NCBI GenBank assembly: GCA_026393475.1
Contig: JAPLAA010000089.1
Coordinates: 1-61,122 of the forward strand
Origin: Actinomycetota bacterium
GTDB taxonomy: Bacteria; Actinomycetota; Acidimicrobiia; Acidimicrobiales; Ilumatobacteraceae
Length of the DNA: 61,122 nucleotides
Direction of reading: 5' to 3'
The translations under genes were made by a program, and so were the position numbers. Positions 42,018 through 50,210 of this stretch are shown one piece after another; position 1 is the stretch's first letter; the number at the start of each line of letters is the position of its first letter. The notes beneath the pieces are model-generated. The model made no database searches, had not been told where the DNA came from, and worked only from the letters and a program-made list of their open reading frames with translations.

Positions 42018-42806
42018 TCAGCTGCCGGGGGCGAGCTGGCGCAACGGCAGGTAGTCGGCCAGCGTGCGCCGGACGAACGACCGGACCCGCAGGTCGGCCG
42101 CCACCGGCGCGAGCGCCGGATCCGACACCGCCAGCGCGAACGCGTCGGCGAGCTCGTCGATCGCCTCGGCGGGCACTCGCGGTCCCGCGACCACCGGCAG
42201 GCACGGCACGAGCGGGCCCGCACCGACGACCACGAGCCCGTCGGTGAGCTCGGGGGCGAAGCGCTGGACGTGGTGCCAGGTCACGGCATCGATCGACGCG
42301 ATCGCGGCCTCGCCCGACTGCACCGCACGCACGCTCTCGACGTGGGCGCCGGTCCACGTGACGGGTCCTGTCCACCGCCCGCCCGGCCCGTGCACCGCGG
42401 CGATGAGACTCACCCAGCCCGACAGGCTGTCCGACGCGTTCACGGCAGCCACGGCGCCGATGAACGACGCCGGCGGGGCCGCCTCGCGGGCGATGAGGAC
42501 CGACCGGTAGGACGGCCCCTCGGCCCCCGGGACGTCGAACTCGAAGGTGCCCACCACCTGCACGACGTCGGCGAGCCGGGTGACGAGCGGCCATCCGCAC
42601 GTGTACCCGACGACCAGGTCGGGGGAGGTCCACGAGGTGTGCACGTCGTCGTGCCACGTGAGCCGCCCGGGGAGCCACGGGGCACGGCCGTGCACCGCCG
42701 ACCAGAGCGCGTCGTACGCCGGCCGCAGGTCGTCGAAGGGGTACATGCCCAGCCCGGCTTCACCGGTGAGCGGTGCCCGTTCCCCGACCGCGACCTTGGA
42801 GGTCAT
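42018..42806 (-). CDS. PhnD-like periplasmic-binding-fold protein, no signal peptide
   Basis: A 262-residue protein of the phosphate/phosphonate-binding PhnD-like fold (PF12974 type). The opening GLGMYPFDDLRPAYDALWSAV matches the strand-helix of that family; DLVVGYTCGWPLVTRL, ESVRAVQSGEAAIASIDAVTWHH and a C-terminal DPALAPVAADL complete the two-lobe pattern. No signal peptide, lipobox or adjacent ABC transporter is present, so it may act in the cytoplasm as a ligand-binding regulator. It is 4 bp downstream of the desaturase gene, same strand. Confidence 0.75.
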   Translation of the reverse strand: MTSKVAVGERAPLTGEAGLGMYPFDDLRPAYDALWSAVHGRAPWLPGRLTWHDDVHTSWTSPDLVVGYTCGWPLVTRLADVVQVVGTFEFDVPGAEGPSYRSVLIAREAAPPASFIGAVAAVNASDSLSGWVSLIAAVHGPGGRWTGPVTWTGAHVESVRAVQSGEAAIASIDAVTWHHVQRFAPELTDGLVVVGAGPLVPCLPVVAGPRVPAEAIDELADAFALAVSDPALAPVAADLRVRSFVRRTLADYLPLRQLAPGS

Positions 42807-42810
42807 GAGG

Positions 42811-43725
42811 TCAGGATGTCACACGATCGGCGAGGGGATGCACCGGCTGCGAGAACGGGCGCACGGCGTACCGGCGGGCGATCTGCCAGTAGCCCCGGTA
42901 CGACCCGGCTCCGGCGGCGGCGATCTCTGCCGCGCCCATCTCGTCGGACAACGGGCCCAGCCGGTACCACGCCGCCGCAGGGAGGGCATGGTGGGTGTGA
43001 TGGAGGTTCACGTTCAGGAACAGCAGCGACATCACGGGGTTGCTGCGCACGAACGCGCTGCGGGTGTGCGGCTCGGCGACGGCGAGGTGCTCGGCGAACG
43101 AGCGGACGTAGCTCACCGACAGCCCGAACCACACATAGCCGACGAGGTACTGCCACACCGGCACGCCGGCCACACCGAACACGATCCAACCCAGCGTCGC
43201 GACGGCGACCACGTGCATCACCCACATGACCTGCAGCGAACGGTCGCGGGCGGCGAGGCGCAGCTGCGAGATGACCAGGCCGGGGATGCCGAGCCACGGC
43301 CCGAGGATCAGGCGGCCGAGCAAGGTGCGGTTGATGCGGAGCGTCGCGCGGCGCAGGGCCGACGCGTGCGCCCACGCCTCGGGGCTGACGTAGAACGACT
43401 CGGGATCGATCCCGGGGACGGTGAGTTCGTTCGCATGGTGATCGAGGTGCGTGTCGCGGTACACCCGGTACGGGAGCCACATCGAGCGCGGCGGCCACGC
43501 GAGGGCGGTGTTGAGCCAGGTCCACGGCGTCGGGTGGCCGTGCAGCACCTCGTGCTGGAACGACATGTACCAACCACCGAGGAGGGCGAACCCGAGCAGC
43601 ACGAGGGGCCACGGCAACGCGTCGTGCCAGACGAGCATCGCGATCCAGCCGCCCCACACGGCGACGGCGACGACCACGGTCGGCCATTCCATCCGTTGCG
43701 GGGCGTGCACCGCGTGAGTTCCCAC
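42811..43725 (-). CDS. Fatty acid desaturase
   Basis: Membrane di-iron desaturase, 304 residues from the GTG at 43725 (an ATG at 43692 is also possible). Histidine boxes are HEVLHGHP, HLDHHAN and HHTHHALP, with hydrophobic helices around residues 14-60 and 150-200. It is smaller than the desaturase at the left edge and closer in style to bacterial delta-9/carotenoid ketolase-like desaturases. The divergent HTH regulator gene and the palindromes between them suggest dedicated control. The PhnD-like gene follows 4 bp downstream. Confidence 0.88.
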   Translation of the reverse strand: MGTHAVHAPQRMEWPTVVVAVAVWGGWIAMLVWHDALPWPLVLLGFALLGGWYMSFQHEVLHGHPTPWTWLNTALAWPPRSMWLPYRVYRDTHLDHHANELTVPGIDPESFYVSPEAWAHASALRRATLRINRTLLGRLILGPWLGIPGLVISQLRLAARDRSLQVMWVMHVVAVATLGWIVFGVAGVPVWQYLVGYVWFGLSVSYVRSFAEHLAVAEPHTRSAFVRSNPVMSLLFLNVNLHHTHHALPAAAWYRLGPLSDEMGAAEIAAAGAGSYRGYWQIARRYAVRPFSQPVHPLADRVTS

Positions 43726-43786
43726 GCTGCGGATTGTGCAGCATCGCCCGACCGAATCACGACTTGCCCGGTAGGGATTTGCGCGA

Positions 43787-43842
43787 CATGTGTTGCACGA
43801 ACGAGCAATCCCGCCACTGATGTGGTGGATCCACAACACATG
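43787..43842. promoter_or_regulatory. Divergent operator region between desaturase and HTH regulator
   Basis: CATGTGTTG (43787-43795) is inverted as CAACACATG (43834-43842), and a perfect GTGGATCCAC palindrome lies at 43825-43834. The nested symmetry between two divergent starts, one being an HTH protein, is what an autoregulated operator would look like. Confidence 0.5.
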
Positions 43843-43861
43843 GTGTGACTAGGCTGCATCC

Positions 43862-44722
43862 GTGTTCGATCGGAAGACGCTGCTCACCACGTTCCGCGAG
43901 CGCCTCGAGCTGGTCGTGCAGCGCAGCGGGCTCAGCCGCGGCGAGTTCGCCGAGCAGAACGAACTCGACCGCTCCACCCTGTCGCAGCTGCTGTCGCTGT
44001 CGAACCGACGCCTCCCCCGCGCCGAGACGCTCGCCGAGATCGCCACCACCCAGCAGGTGTCGGTCGACTGGCTGCTCGGGCTCAGCCACGCGGGCCCGAT
44101 GCAGGCCGAGATGCTGCAGGAGCAGACGTCGTTCGCCGAGAACGCCCTGTCGTACAACGACGAGCGGCTCATCGCCTGGTTCGAGGAGGCGAAGGGCTAC
44201 AAGGTCCGCTACGTGCCGTCGACGATCCCCGACCTGTTGAAGACCGAGGACGTCATCCGCTACGAGCTCGCCCACTACGTGGCGTCGCGCCCCGAGCAGA
44301 AGATCGAGACCGCGGCCGCTCGCCTCGCGTGGACGCGCGGGCCCGAGAGCGACCTGGAGACGTGCAACAGCCTGCAGGCGGTCGAGTCGCTCGCTCGCGG
44401 CGAGGGCATCTGGCGCGCGTTGCCCGCACCGCAGCGCGTCGCCCAGATGGAGCACATGATCACGCTCACCGACGAGCTCTACCCGACGTTGCGATGGTTC
44501 CTGTTCGACGGGCTGCAGCGCTACGCAGCACCGGTCACGATCTTCGGCCCACAGCGAGCCGCGCTGTACCTCGGGCAGATGTACCTCGTGCTCACCTCCA
44601 CCGAGCACGTGCGCACCCTCACCCGCCACTTCGACGACCTCATCCGCGGCGCGATCGTGCACCCGAACGAGATCTCCCGGTACCTCGAGGAGCTGCTCCG
44701 CACCACGCGCCGGCGCCGCTGA
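43862..44722 (+). CDS. HTH (XRE-type) transcriptional regulator with C-terminal sensor-like domain
   Basis: A 286-residue regulator. A lambda-repressor-like helix-turn-helix spans residues 8-73 (RLELVVQRSGLSRGEFAEQNELDRSTLSQLLS), followed by about 200 residues of helical sequence (KVRYVPSTIPDLLKTEDVIRYELAHYVASR... YPTLRWFLFDGL) with no recognised catalytic motif, probably a ligand-binding/dimerisation domain. GTG start at 43862. Divergent transcription from a desaturase suggests control of lipid unsaturation, inferred from position only. Confidence 0.8.
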   Translation: MFDRKTLLTTFRERLELVVQRSGLSRGEFAEQNELDRSTLSQLLSLSNRRLPRAETLAEIATTQQVSVDWLLGLSHAGPMQAEMLQEQTSFAENALSYNDERLIAWFEEAKGYKVRYVPSTIPDLLKTEDVIRYELAHYVASRPEQKIETAAARLAWTRGPESDLETCNSLQAVESLARGEGIWRALPAPQRVAQMEHMITLTDELYPTLRWFLFDGLQRYAAPVTIFGPQRAALYLGQMYLVLTSTEHVRTLTRHFDDLIRGAIVHPNEISRYLEELLRTTRRRR

Positions 44723-44737
44723 GCCGGCCCGAACCCG

Positions 44738-45787
44738 TCAGTCGTCGGCGACGGCAGGGCTGCCGTGCTCGGCGTACTCGGTGAGCAACGCCATCAGATC
44801 GGCAGGCACCTCGACGCCGTGCTCGGCCGTGTGCCGTCTGCTCGCCAGCCGCGCGTCGCCGGGGAGTCGGGCCCCGTCCTCGGCGGCGAGCGCCTGCAAC
44901 TCGGTCTCGATCCGGTCGACGAACCCGGGGCCCATCGTCGCGGTCGGGTCGATCGCGAGCAGGACCTGTCCCACGTCGGGGGGACCACCGGCGGTGCCGC
45001 CGAACCCCGACGCCTCGAACGAGAAGTGCGAGCCGGCGACGCCGCCCGACATGATGTCGACCAGGAGGGCGAGCGCCGACCCCTTGTGGCCGGCCGCCGG
45101 CACCATCGCCCCGGCGAGCGCGGCGCGGGCGTCGGTGGTGGGATTGCCGTCGGCGTCGATCGCCCACCCGAGCGGGATGTCCTCGCCTGCCTGCGCTGCG
45201 GCGTTCACCTTCACCCACGCGACCGCCGACGACGACAGATCGGCCACCACCGGCGCGCCACCGGCGCGCGGTGCGGCCCAGGCGAGCGGGTTGGTGCCGA
45301 AGAACGGCCGGCGCCCGCCGGCGGGCGCCATGAGCGACGAGGAGTTCGCGAACATCAGCGCCACGAGACCCTGCTCGGCCAGGTGCTCGACGAACCACCC
45401 GAGGACGCCCGCCGAGTACGAGTGGGTGATCGCCATCAACCCGACGCCGCATGCGCGAGTGGCGTCGACCAGCGCAGGGGCACCGGCCTCGAACGCCGGA
45501 TGCGAGAACCCCAGCCCGGCGTCGACCACCACGGTCGCGGCGCGCGGCACCGACACCGACGGGACCGCGTCGCCGAGCACCTTTCCGCAGTGCACGTGAT
45601 CGCAGTAGGTGGGCAGGTACGACAGCCCGATGGGTCGCAGCCCTTCCGCTTCGGAGTCGCGGATGCTGCGCGCCGTCGGCTCGGCCTGGAGGTGCGACGC
45701 GCCAGAGGCGCGCAGCATCCGGTATGACAGGTCGAACACCTCGTCGAGGCTCAGCCTCGCGGGTGGCGGAGTGGCGCTCGCGGACAT
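44738..45787 (-). CDS. Ldh-family malate/L-lactate/ureidoglycolate-type dehydrogenase
   Basis: NAD(P)-dependent dehydrogenase of the non-Rossmann LDH2/MDH2 family, 349 residues. The family signatures ITHSYSAGVLGWFVEHLAEQG, MFANSSSLMAPAGGRRPFFGTNPLAWA and AGHKGSALALLVDIMSGG are all present. Substrates across the family are 2-hydroxy acids such as malate, lactate, sulfolactate, ureidoglycolate or 2,3-diketogulonate; nothing decides here. The ATG at 45787 is preferred over one six codons upstream. It is divergent from the PfkB gene. Confidence 0.92.
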   Translation of the reverse strand: MSASATPPPARLSLDEVFDLSYRMLRASGASHLQAEPTARSIRDSEAEGLRPIGLSYLPTYCDHVHCGKVLGDAVPSVSVPRAATVVVDAGLGFSHPAFEAGAPALVDATRACGVGLMAITHSYSAGVLGWFVEHLAEQGLVALMFANSSSLMAPAGGRRPFFGTNPLAWAAPRAGGAPVVADLSSSAVAWVKVNAAAQAGEDIPLGWAIDADGNPTTDARAALAGAMVPAAGHKGSALALLVDIMSGGVAGSHFSFEASGFGGTAGGPPDVGQVLLAIDPTATMGPGFVDRIETELQALAAEDGARLPGDARLASRRHTAEHGVEVPADLMALLTEYAEHGSPAVADD

Positions 45788-45864
45788 GAAGGCGACGCTA
45801 GCCACCCGATCGTGACGGTGCCGCGGGTCGGCGCCGGGGTGTGCGAGTACGCTCGCCGCCCGTG

Positions 45865-46788
45865 ATGGTGGTGGCCGGTGAGGCGTTGATCGATCTCGTG
45901 ATCCGAACCGATGGTTCGGTCACCGCAGCGCTCGGCGGGGGGCCGTTCAACGTCGCCCGCACGATCGCCCGCCTCGGTGGCGAGGTCGGCTTCCTCGGCT
46001 CGGTGTCCGACGACCGGTTCGGCTCGATGCTCGCCGCTCAACTGCTCGCCGACGGCGTCTCGCCGGCGGCGACGGTGCGCTGCGAGCTCCCGACCACGCT
46101 GGCGGCCGCCGAGCTCGACGACCACGGTTCGGCCACGTACCGCTTCTACTTCGCCGATACCTCCGCGCCGGCCCTCACCGAGGTGCCCGACGTCGTCCGG
46201 TCGGCCGACACGTGCCACGTCGGCACGCTCGGCCTCGTGCTCGAGCCGATGGCCACCACGCTGGTGGGGTTGCTCGCCGAGCTGGCGCCCGACGTGCTGG
46301 TGATGACCGACCCGAACTGCCGGTCGCGCATCATCCCCGATCGAGAGCAGTACCTGGCCCGGCTCGAGCAGGTGTACGCACACAGCCACATCGTGAAGAT
46401 CAGTACCGATGACGCCGAGTACCTCGCACCCGGCACCGACCCGGTCGAGCTCGCCCGTTCGATCGTCGCCGCCGGTGTCCGTGTGGTGCTGCTCACCGCC
46501 GGCAAGGACGCGACCTGGGTGATCACGGCCGAGGACGCGACGGCGCTCCCGACGCCGCTCGTGCAGGTGGCCGACACGATCGGTGCCGGCGACTCGTTCT
46601 GCGGTGGCTTCCTCGCATGGTGGCGGGGCAACGGGTTCGGCGTCGCCGAACTGGCCGACCACGCATTGCTCGTACAGGCGGCCCGTGCGGCCCAGGCGGT
46701 GTCGGCGTTCACGGTGACCCAGGTGGGCGCGAACCCACCGCGCCGCGATCAGCTCGACGCGTCGTGGGGCGCATGCGACCCGAGCTGA
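45865..46788 (+). CDS. PfkB-family carbohydrate kinase (fructokinase-like)
   Basis: Ribokinase-superfamily sugar kinase of 307 residues. N-terminal VVAGEALIDLVI and GGGPFNVARTIARLGGEVGFLGSVSDDRFG are the PfkB signature 1 region; DTIGAGDSFCGGFLAW is signature 2 with the catalytic Asp. Fructose is the most usual substrate for this subgroup. It overlaps the next kinase gene by 16 bases, indicating a shared transcript and possibly consecutive phosphorylations. The ATG at 45865 is chosen. Confidence 0.9.
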   Translation: MVVAGEALIDLVIRTDGSVTAALGGGPFNVARTIARLGGEVGFLGSVSDDRFGSMLAAQLLADGVSPAATVRCELPTTLAAAELDDHGSATYRFYFADTSAPALTEVPDVVRSADTCHVGTLGLVLEPMATTLVGLLAELAPDVLVMTDPNCRSRIIPDREQYLARLEQVYAHSHIVKISTDDAEYLAPGTDPVELARSIVAAGVRVVLLTAGKDATWVITAEDATALPTPLVQVADTIGAGDSFCGGFLAWWRGNGFGVAELADHALLVQAARAAQAVSAFTVTQVGANPPRRDQLDASWGACDPS

Positions 46789-47384
46789 GCGAACTGGTCG
46801 AGCAGGCCCGGCGCCTCGTCGATCGAGGCGACCGGTTGCTCGGCATCGCCGGCGTGCCCGGCGCCGGCAAGTCGACGCTCGCCGAACGGCTGGTCGACGC
46901 CTGGGGACCCACCGCGTGCCTGCTGCCGATGGACGGGTTCCACCTCGCCGACGACGAGCTGCGCCGGCTCGGTCGCCACGAGCGCAAGGGCGCCCCGGAC
47001 ACCTTCGACGTCGACGGGTACGTCGCCACGCTGCGTCGGGTGCGGGAACGTTCGGGCGACGTGCTCGTGCCCCGCTTCGACCGCGCGCTCGAGGCGGCCA
47101 TCGCCGGCTCGCTCCGCATCGCATCCGATGCCGAGCTCGTCGTCACCGAGGGGAACTACCTGCTGCTCGACGAGCCGGGTTGGCGCGACGTGCGTCCGCT
47201 GCTCGACGAGGCGTGGCTGATGACCGCCGACGAGGACGAGCGCATCGAACAGCTGGTCACCCGCCACGAAGCCCACGGCCGCGACCGCCGTGCCGCGATC
47301 GACTGGGTGCAGACCGTCGATCAGCCGAACGCGCGCCGGATCGAGGCGTCGAGCAGTGCCGCCGATCTCGTGATCCGTCGCTGA
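46773..47384 (+). CDS. P-loop nucleoside/sugar kinase family protein
   Basis: A 203-residue P-loop kinase of the uridine kinase/pantothenate kinase-like superfamily (FrcK-type). The Walker A motif GVPGAGKSTLAERL lies near residue 27, MDGFHLADDELRRLGRHERKGAPDTFDVDGY is the family lid/acceptor region, and ELVVTEGNYLLLDEPGW is the second signature. In other actinobacteria such kinases accompany sugar catabolism. It starts inside the PfkB gene at ATG 46773. The substrate is not determined. Confidence 0.87.
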   Translation: MRPELSELVEQARRLVDRGDRLLGIAGVPGAGKSTLAERLVDAWGPTACLLPMDGFHLADDELRRLGRHERKGAPDTFDVDGYVATLRRVRERSGDVLVPRFDRALEAAIAGSLRIASDAELVVTEGNYLLLDEPGWRDVRPLLDEAWLMTADEDERIEQLVTRHEAHGRDRRAAIDWVQTVDQPNARRIEASSSAADLVIRR

Positions 47385-47409
47385 TCCGTGACCGGCGGCG
47401 GCGGACGAT

Positions 47410-47438
47410 CGCTGACGGTCGCTGACGGCCGCTGACGG
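47410..47438. repeat. Three tandem 10-bp repeats (CGCTGACGGY)
   Basis: CGCTGACGG is repeated at 47410, 47420 and 47430 in the 60-bp gap between convergent genes. No hairpin of note; possibly slippage. Confidence 0.6.
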
Positions 47439-47444
47439 AACGGG

Positions 47445-48746
47445 TCAGCCCATCACCGTGCCCGACGTGCTCGCCGGCGTGCGCCGCCGGCTGAACGCCC
47501 CGAGGTCGATCGACCGACCGGTTCGCTCGCCGACGAACCGCACGGGATCGTGGTCGTGATCGTGACCCGACTCGACCGCATCGACGATCGCCACCATGAA
47601 CTTGCCGGCGAGCGGCGCGTTCTTGAACTGGTTGCCACTCGTCCCACACGCCATGAACCAGCCCGGCACCGCCGACCGGTCGTAGATCGGCACCCAGTCG
47701 TCGGCGACGTCGTACAGCGCGGCGAGGCCGACGGGGCGGTGCGGCACCCCGAACTCGGGCACGCGGCGAGCGAGCCGGTACATCGTCGTCTCGAACTTCT
47801 CGACCGTCGTGTGCTCGTCGTAGGTGTCGGGGTCGTCGACCCACTCGAGCTCGTCGCACGCCGGCTCGGTCCCGCCGACGAGCAGCGTGCCGCCCACCTG
47901 CGGGCGGAAGTACTGACCGATGTCGAGATCGCTGATGATCGGGGCCCCGTCGTCGAGCGCCAGCCCGTCGGGCGCCGGCGCGGCGAAGACCTCCTGGCGC
48001 AACGGCCGGTGGCCGATCGTCATGTCGACGTCGGCACCGGCGAGAGCGTTCAGGCGTGCGGAGTGCGGCCCGCCCACGTTGATGACGATCGGCGCGTGCA
48101 CGACCTCACCGTCCGCGAGCCGGACGCCGGAGACTCGCCCGTCGGTCATCTCGACGCCCACGACCTCGGCGTGGAAACGGAACGTGGCGCCGTGGTGACG
48201 CGCCGCATGGGCGATGTTGCGCGCCGCGAGCATCGGGTCGTCGATGAAGCCCGCGAGCGACTCGTGGATGGCGGTGACCGTGCCGCGAGCGTCGTCGGCG
48301 AAGGCCGGGTCGTCGACGGTCTTGGGCGGGAAGTACCTGCCGACGTCGAGCTGCGGGTAGCGGGCCGCGATCTGCTCGGTGTCGAGCGTCTCATATGCGA
48401 TGCCGACGTCGTCCCACAGGTCGGTGATCCGGTCGAAGGAGAACTCGGGCGTGTCGAACAGCAACATCCCGGTGGGGATGAACCGACACATGCCGTCGGG
48501 ATCGCGCACCCCGAGGTAGCCCTCCCAGTCGTTCCAGTACGGGGCCGACTCCCACGCCGTGAGCACGCTGTCGAGCGTGGAGTAGCTGAAGCGGATGATC
48601 GCCGACGACGAACTGGTGGAACCCGCGCCGGGGGCCGGTCCCCTGTCGACCACGGTGACCCGCCGACCGCTCCGGGCGAACTCGAGCGCCACGGCCGAGC
48701 CGATGACGCCGGCACCGATGATCAGTACGTCCGTTCCAGGAATCAC
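47445..48746 (-). CDS. FAD-dependent oxidoreductase (DAO/sarcosine oxidase beta-like)
   Basis: A 433-residue D-amino-acid-oxidase-superfamily flavoprotein. The FAD-binding VLIIGAGVIGSAVALEFARSG at the N-terminus is followed by RVTVVDRG, and GSTSSSSAIIRFSYS is the substrate-side loop of sarcosine/dimethylglycine oxidase-like proteins. The C-terminal region has GLAALYDVADDWVPIYDRS and FMACGTSGNQFKNAPLAGKFM, typical of this family. It would oxidise a secondary or D-amine. GTG start at 48746. No accessory sarcosine oxidase subunits are adjacent. Confidence 0.9.
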   Translation of the reverse strand: MIPGTDVLIIGAGVIGSAVALEFARSGRRVTVVDRGPAPGAGSTSSSSAIIRFSYSTLDSVLTAWESAPYWNDWEGYLGVRDPDGMCRFIPTGMLLFDTPEFSFDRITDLWDDVGIAYETLDTEQIAARYPQLDVGRYFPPKTVDDPAFADDARGTVTAIHESLAGFIDDPMLAARNIAHAARHHGATFRFHAEVVGVEMTDGRVSGVRLADGEVVHAPIVINVGGPHSARLNALAGADVDMTIGHRPLRQEVFAAPAPDGLALDDGAPIISDLDIGQYFRPQVGGTLLVGGTEPACDELEWVDDPDTYDEHTTVEKFETTMYRLARRVPEFGVPHRPVGLAALYDVADDWVPIYDRSAVPGWFMACGTSGNQFKNAPLAGKFMVAIVDAVESGHDHDHDPVRFVGERTGRSIDLGAFSRRRTPASTSGTVMG

Positions 48747-48855
48747 GCGTCGGACAGTACCCGTTGACCGACCCGGCTTCGGAGGGACCTTGGTCCCGAA
48801 CTCGACCCGCCGGATGGGCTTCGCCCGCTGTCGTCGAGGCGTGCCCCGACCGGGA

Positions 48856-50058
48856 TCAGCCCCCGGAGATCAGTGCCTGCTGGGCGCGGATCTCGCTCAG
48901 CGCCATCGGTGCGCCGAGCAGATAGCCCTGGCCGAGGTCGACACCGAGCGCGGAGAGTGTGTCGAGCTCGCCCACCGTCTCGATGCCCTCGGCGAGCAAC
49001 AGCGCGCCGATCTCGTTCGTGAAGTGACGCAGGCCCGACACCAGCGCACGGCGGGTCGGGTCCTTGTCGACGCCCGACACGAGGGCACGATCGAGCTTCA
49101 CGACCTGAGGCCGCAGTTCGACCAGTTGCCGCAGACCGGCCCACCCCGAGCCGGTGTCGTCGCAGGCGAGCAGCGGGGAACCCGGCAGGGCAGCGACGCG
49201 GCTGAGCATGTCGGGATGATCGCCGACCGGCTCGGTCTCGAGCAGTTCGATCACGACACGGGCCGTGGCATTCGCGATGACGCGGTCGAACTCCGGGTCC
49301 ATGATCGTCGACGGCGAGGCGTTCACGCTCACCCACGAGTCCGCGGGCAGACCCTCGGCGGCGCGCAGCGCGTCCTCCATCACGGCGATCTCGAGCTCGG
49401 GCCCCATGCCGCTGCGCCGGGCGGTGTCGAAACACGCCTCCGGGCTCACGCCGTCGTCGAAGCGCGTCAGCGCCTCGTAGCCGATCACCGACAGATCCGA
49501 CAGGCGGACGATGGGCTGGAAGTGGGGCTGCCAGGCGCGCTCGACGAGTCGATCGCGCATCGCCTCCTGCTCGGCACGGGTGGCCTTGTCACCGGTGGTG
49601 CGCAGGGCGTCGCCGTGCCGCAGGAGCGCGGAGACCTTGGCCATCAGCTCGGTCATCGAGACCGGCTTGATCACGTAGTCGGTGACACCGGCGTCGTAGG
49701 AGGTCATCCGCTCGGACACGTCGCCGTGGCCCGACACCATGATGATCGGACGCGAGGCGTTCTGATCGGTCTCGCGCAGGGCGCGCACCAGTTCGTCGCC
49801 CGAGAGACCGGGCAGGCTCTTGTCGACGATGATCAGGTCGAACGGTCGGTCGACCAGCAGGTCGAGCGCCGCTTCGCTGCTCGTCACGACGGTCATCGCC
49901 GCGCCACGAGCGCCGAGGCCGGCGGAGTACAGCTTCCCCATCACCGGATCGTCGTCGACGACGAGGATCGAACGTCCGGTGAGAAAGTGGGCCGCACGTG
50001 TCCCGGCAGGGGGCGACGCGAGCGAGGTTGCTTCCATGTCGCGAGGTTCATCCGGCAT
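48856..50058 (-). CDS. Response regulator with EAL phosphodiesterase output
   Basis: A 400-residue protein. Residues 28-150 form a receiver (ILVVDDDPVMG, phospho-Asp in LIIVDKSLPG, Lys in YVIKPVS); residues 170-395 an EAL domain for c-di-GMP hydrolysis. Catalytic positions appear kept: EAL in YEALTRF, Asn in VNASPS, Glu in ELLETE, the DD pair in DDTGSGW, Lys in VKLDR, Glu in AEGIET, Gln in GQGYLLG. Loop 6 is DDTGSGW in place of the usual DDFGTGY, so activity may be altered. The cognate kinase is not adjacent; the hybrid kinase 8.7 kb away is a remote candidate. Confidence 0.9.
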   Translation of the reverse strand: MPDEPRDMEATSLASPPAGTRAAHFLTGRSILVVDDDPVMGKLYSAGLGARGAAMTVVTSSEAALDLLVDRPFDLIIVDKSLPGLSGDELVRALRETDQNASRPIIMVSGHGDVSERMTSYDAGVTDYVIKPVSMTELMAKVSALLRHGDALRTTGDKATRAEQEAMRDRLVERAWQPHFQPIVRLSDLSVIGYEALTRFDDGVSPEACFDTARRSGMGPELEIAVMEDALRAAEGLPADSWVSVNASPSTIMDPEFDRVIANATARVVIELLETEPVGDHPDMLSRVAALPGSPLLACDDTGSGWAGLRQLVELRPQVVKLDRALVSGVDKDPTRRALVSGLRHFTNEIGALLLAEGIETVGELDTLSALGVDLGQGYLLGAPMALSEIRAQQALISGG

Positions 50059-50111
50059 CCTCAGGACTGTCCCGACCTCACGATCAAGATCCGCTCAGGC
50101 GACACCGAGGT

Positions 50112-50141
50112 TCGTCAAGATGCTGCAGCGCGATCGTCAAG
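50112..50141. promoter_or_regulatory. TCGTCAAG direct repeats, 22 bp apart
   Basis: TCGTCAAG at 50112-50119 and 50134-50141, two helical turns apart, 54 bp upstream of the response regulator-EAL start. It resembles the 11-bp-phased GTCAAG pairs at 25558 and 60534. Confidence 0.35.
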
Positions 50142-50210
50142 GAACCGGCAAACCGTCGACGACGGGCGCGAACGGGCGGCCGCCGACAGGCCGGCCGGCT
50201 CACCGATCGC

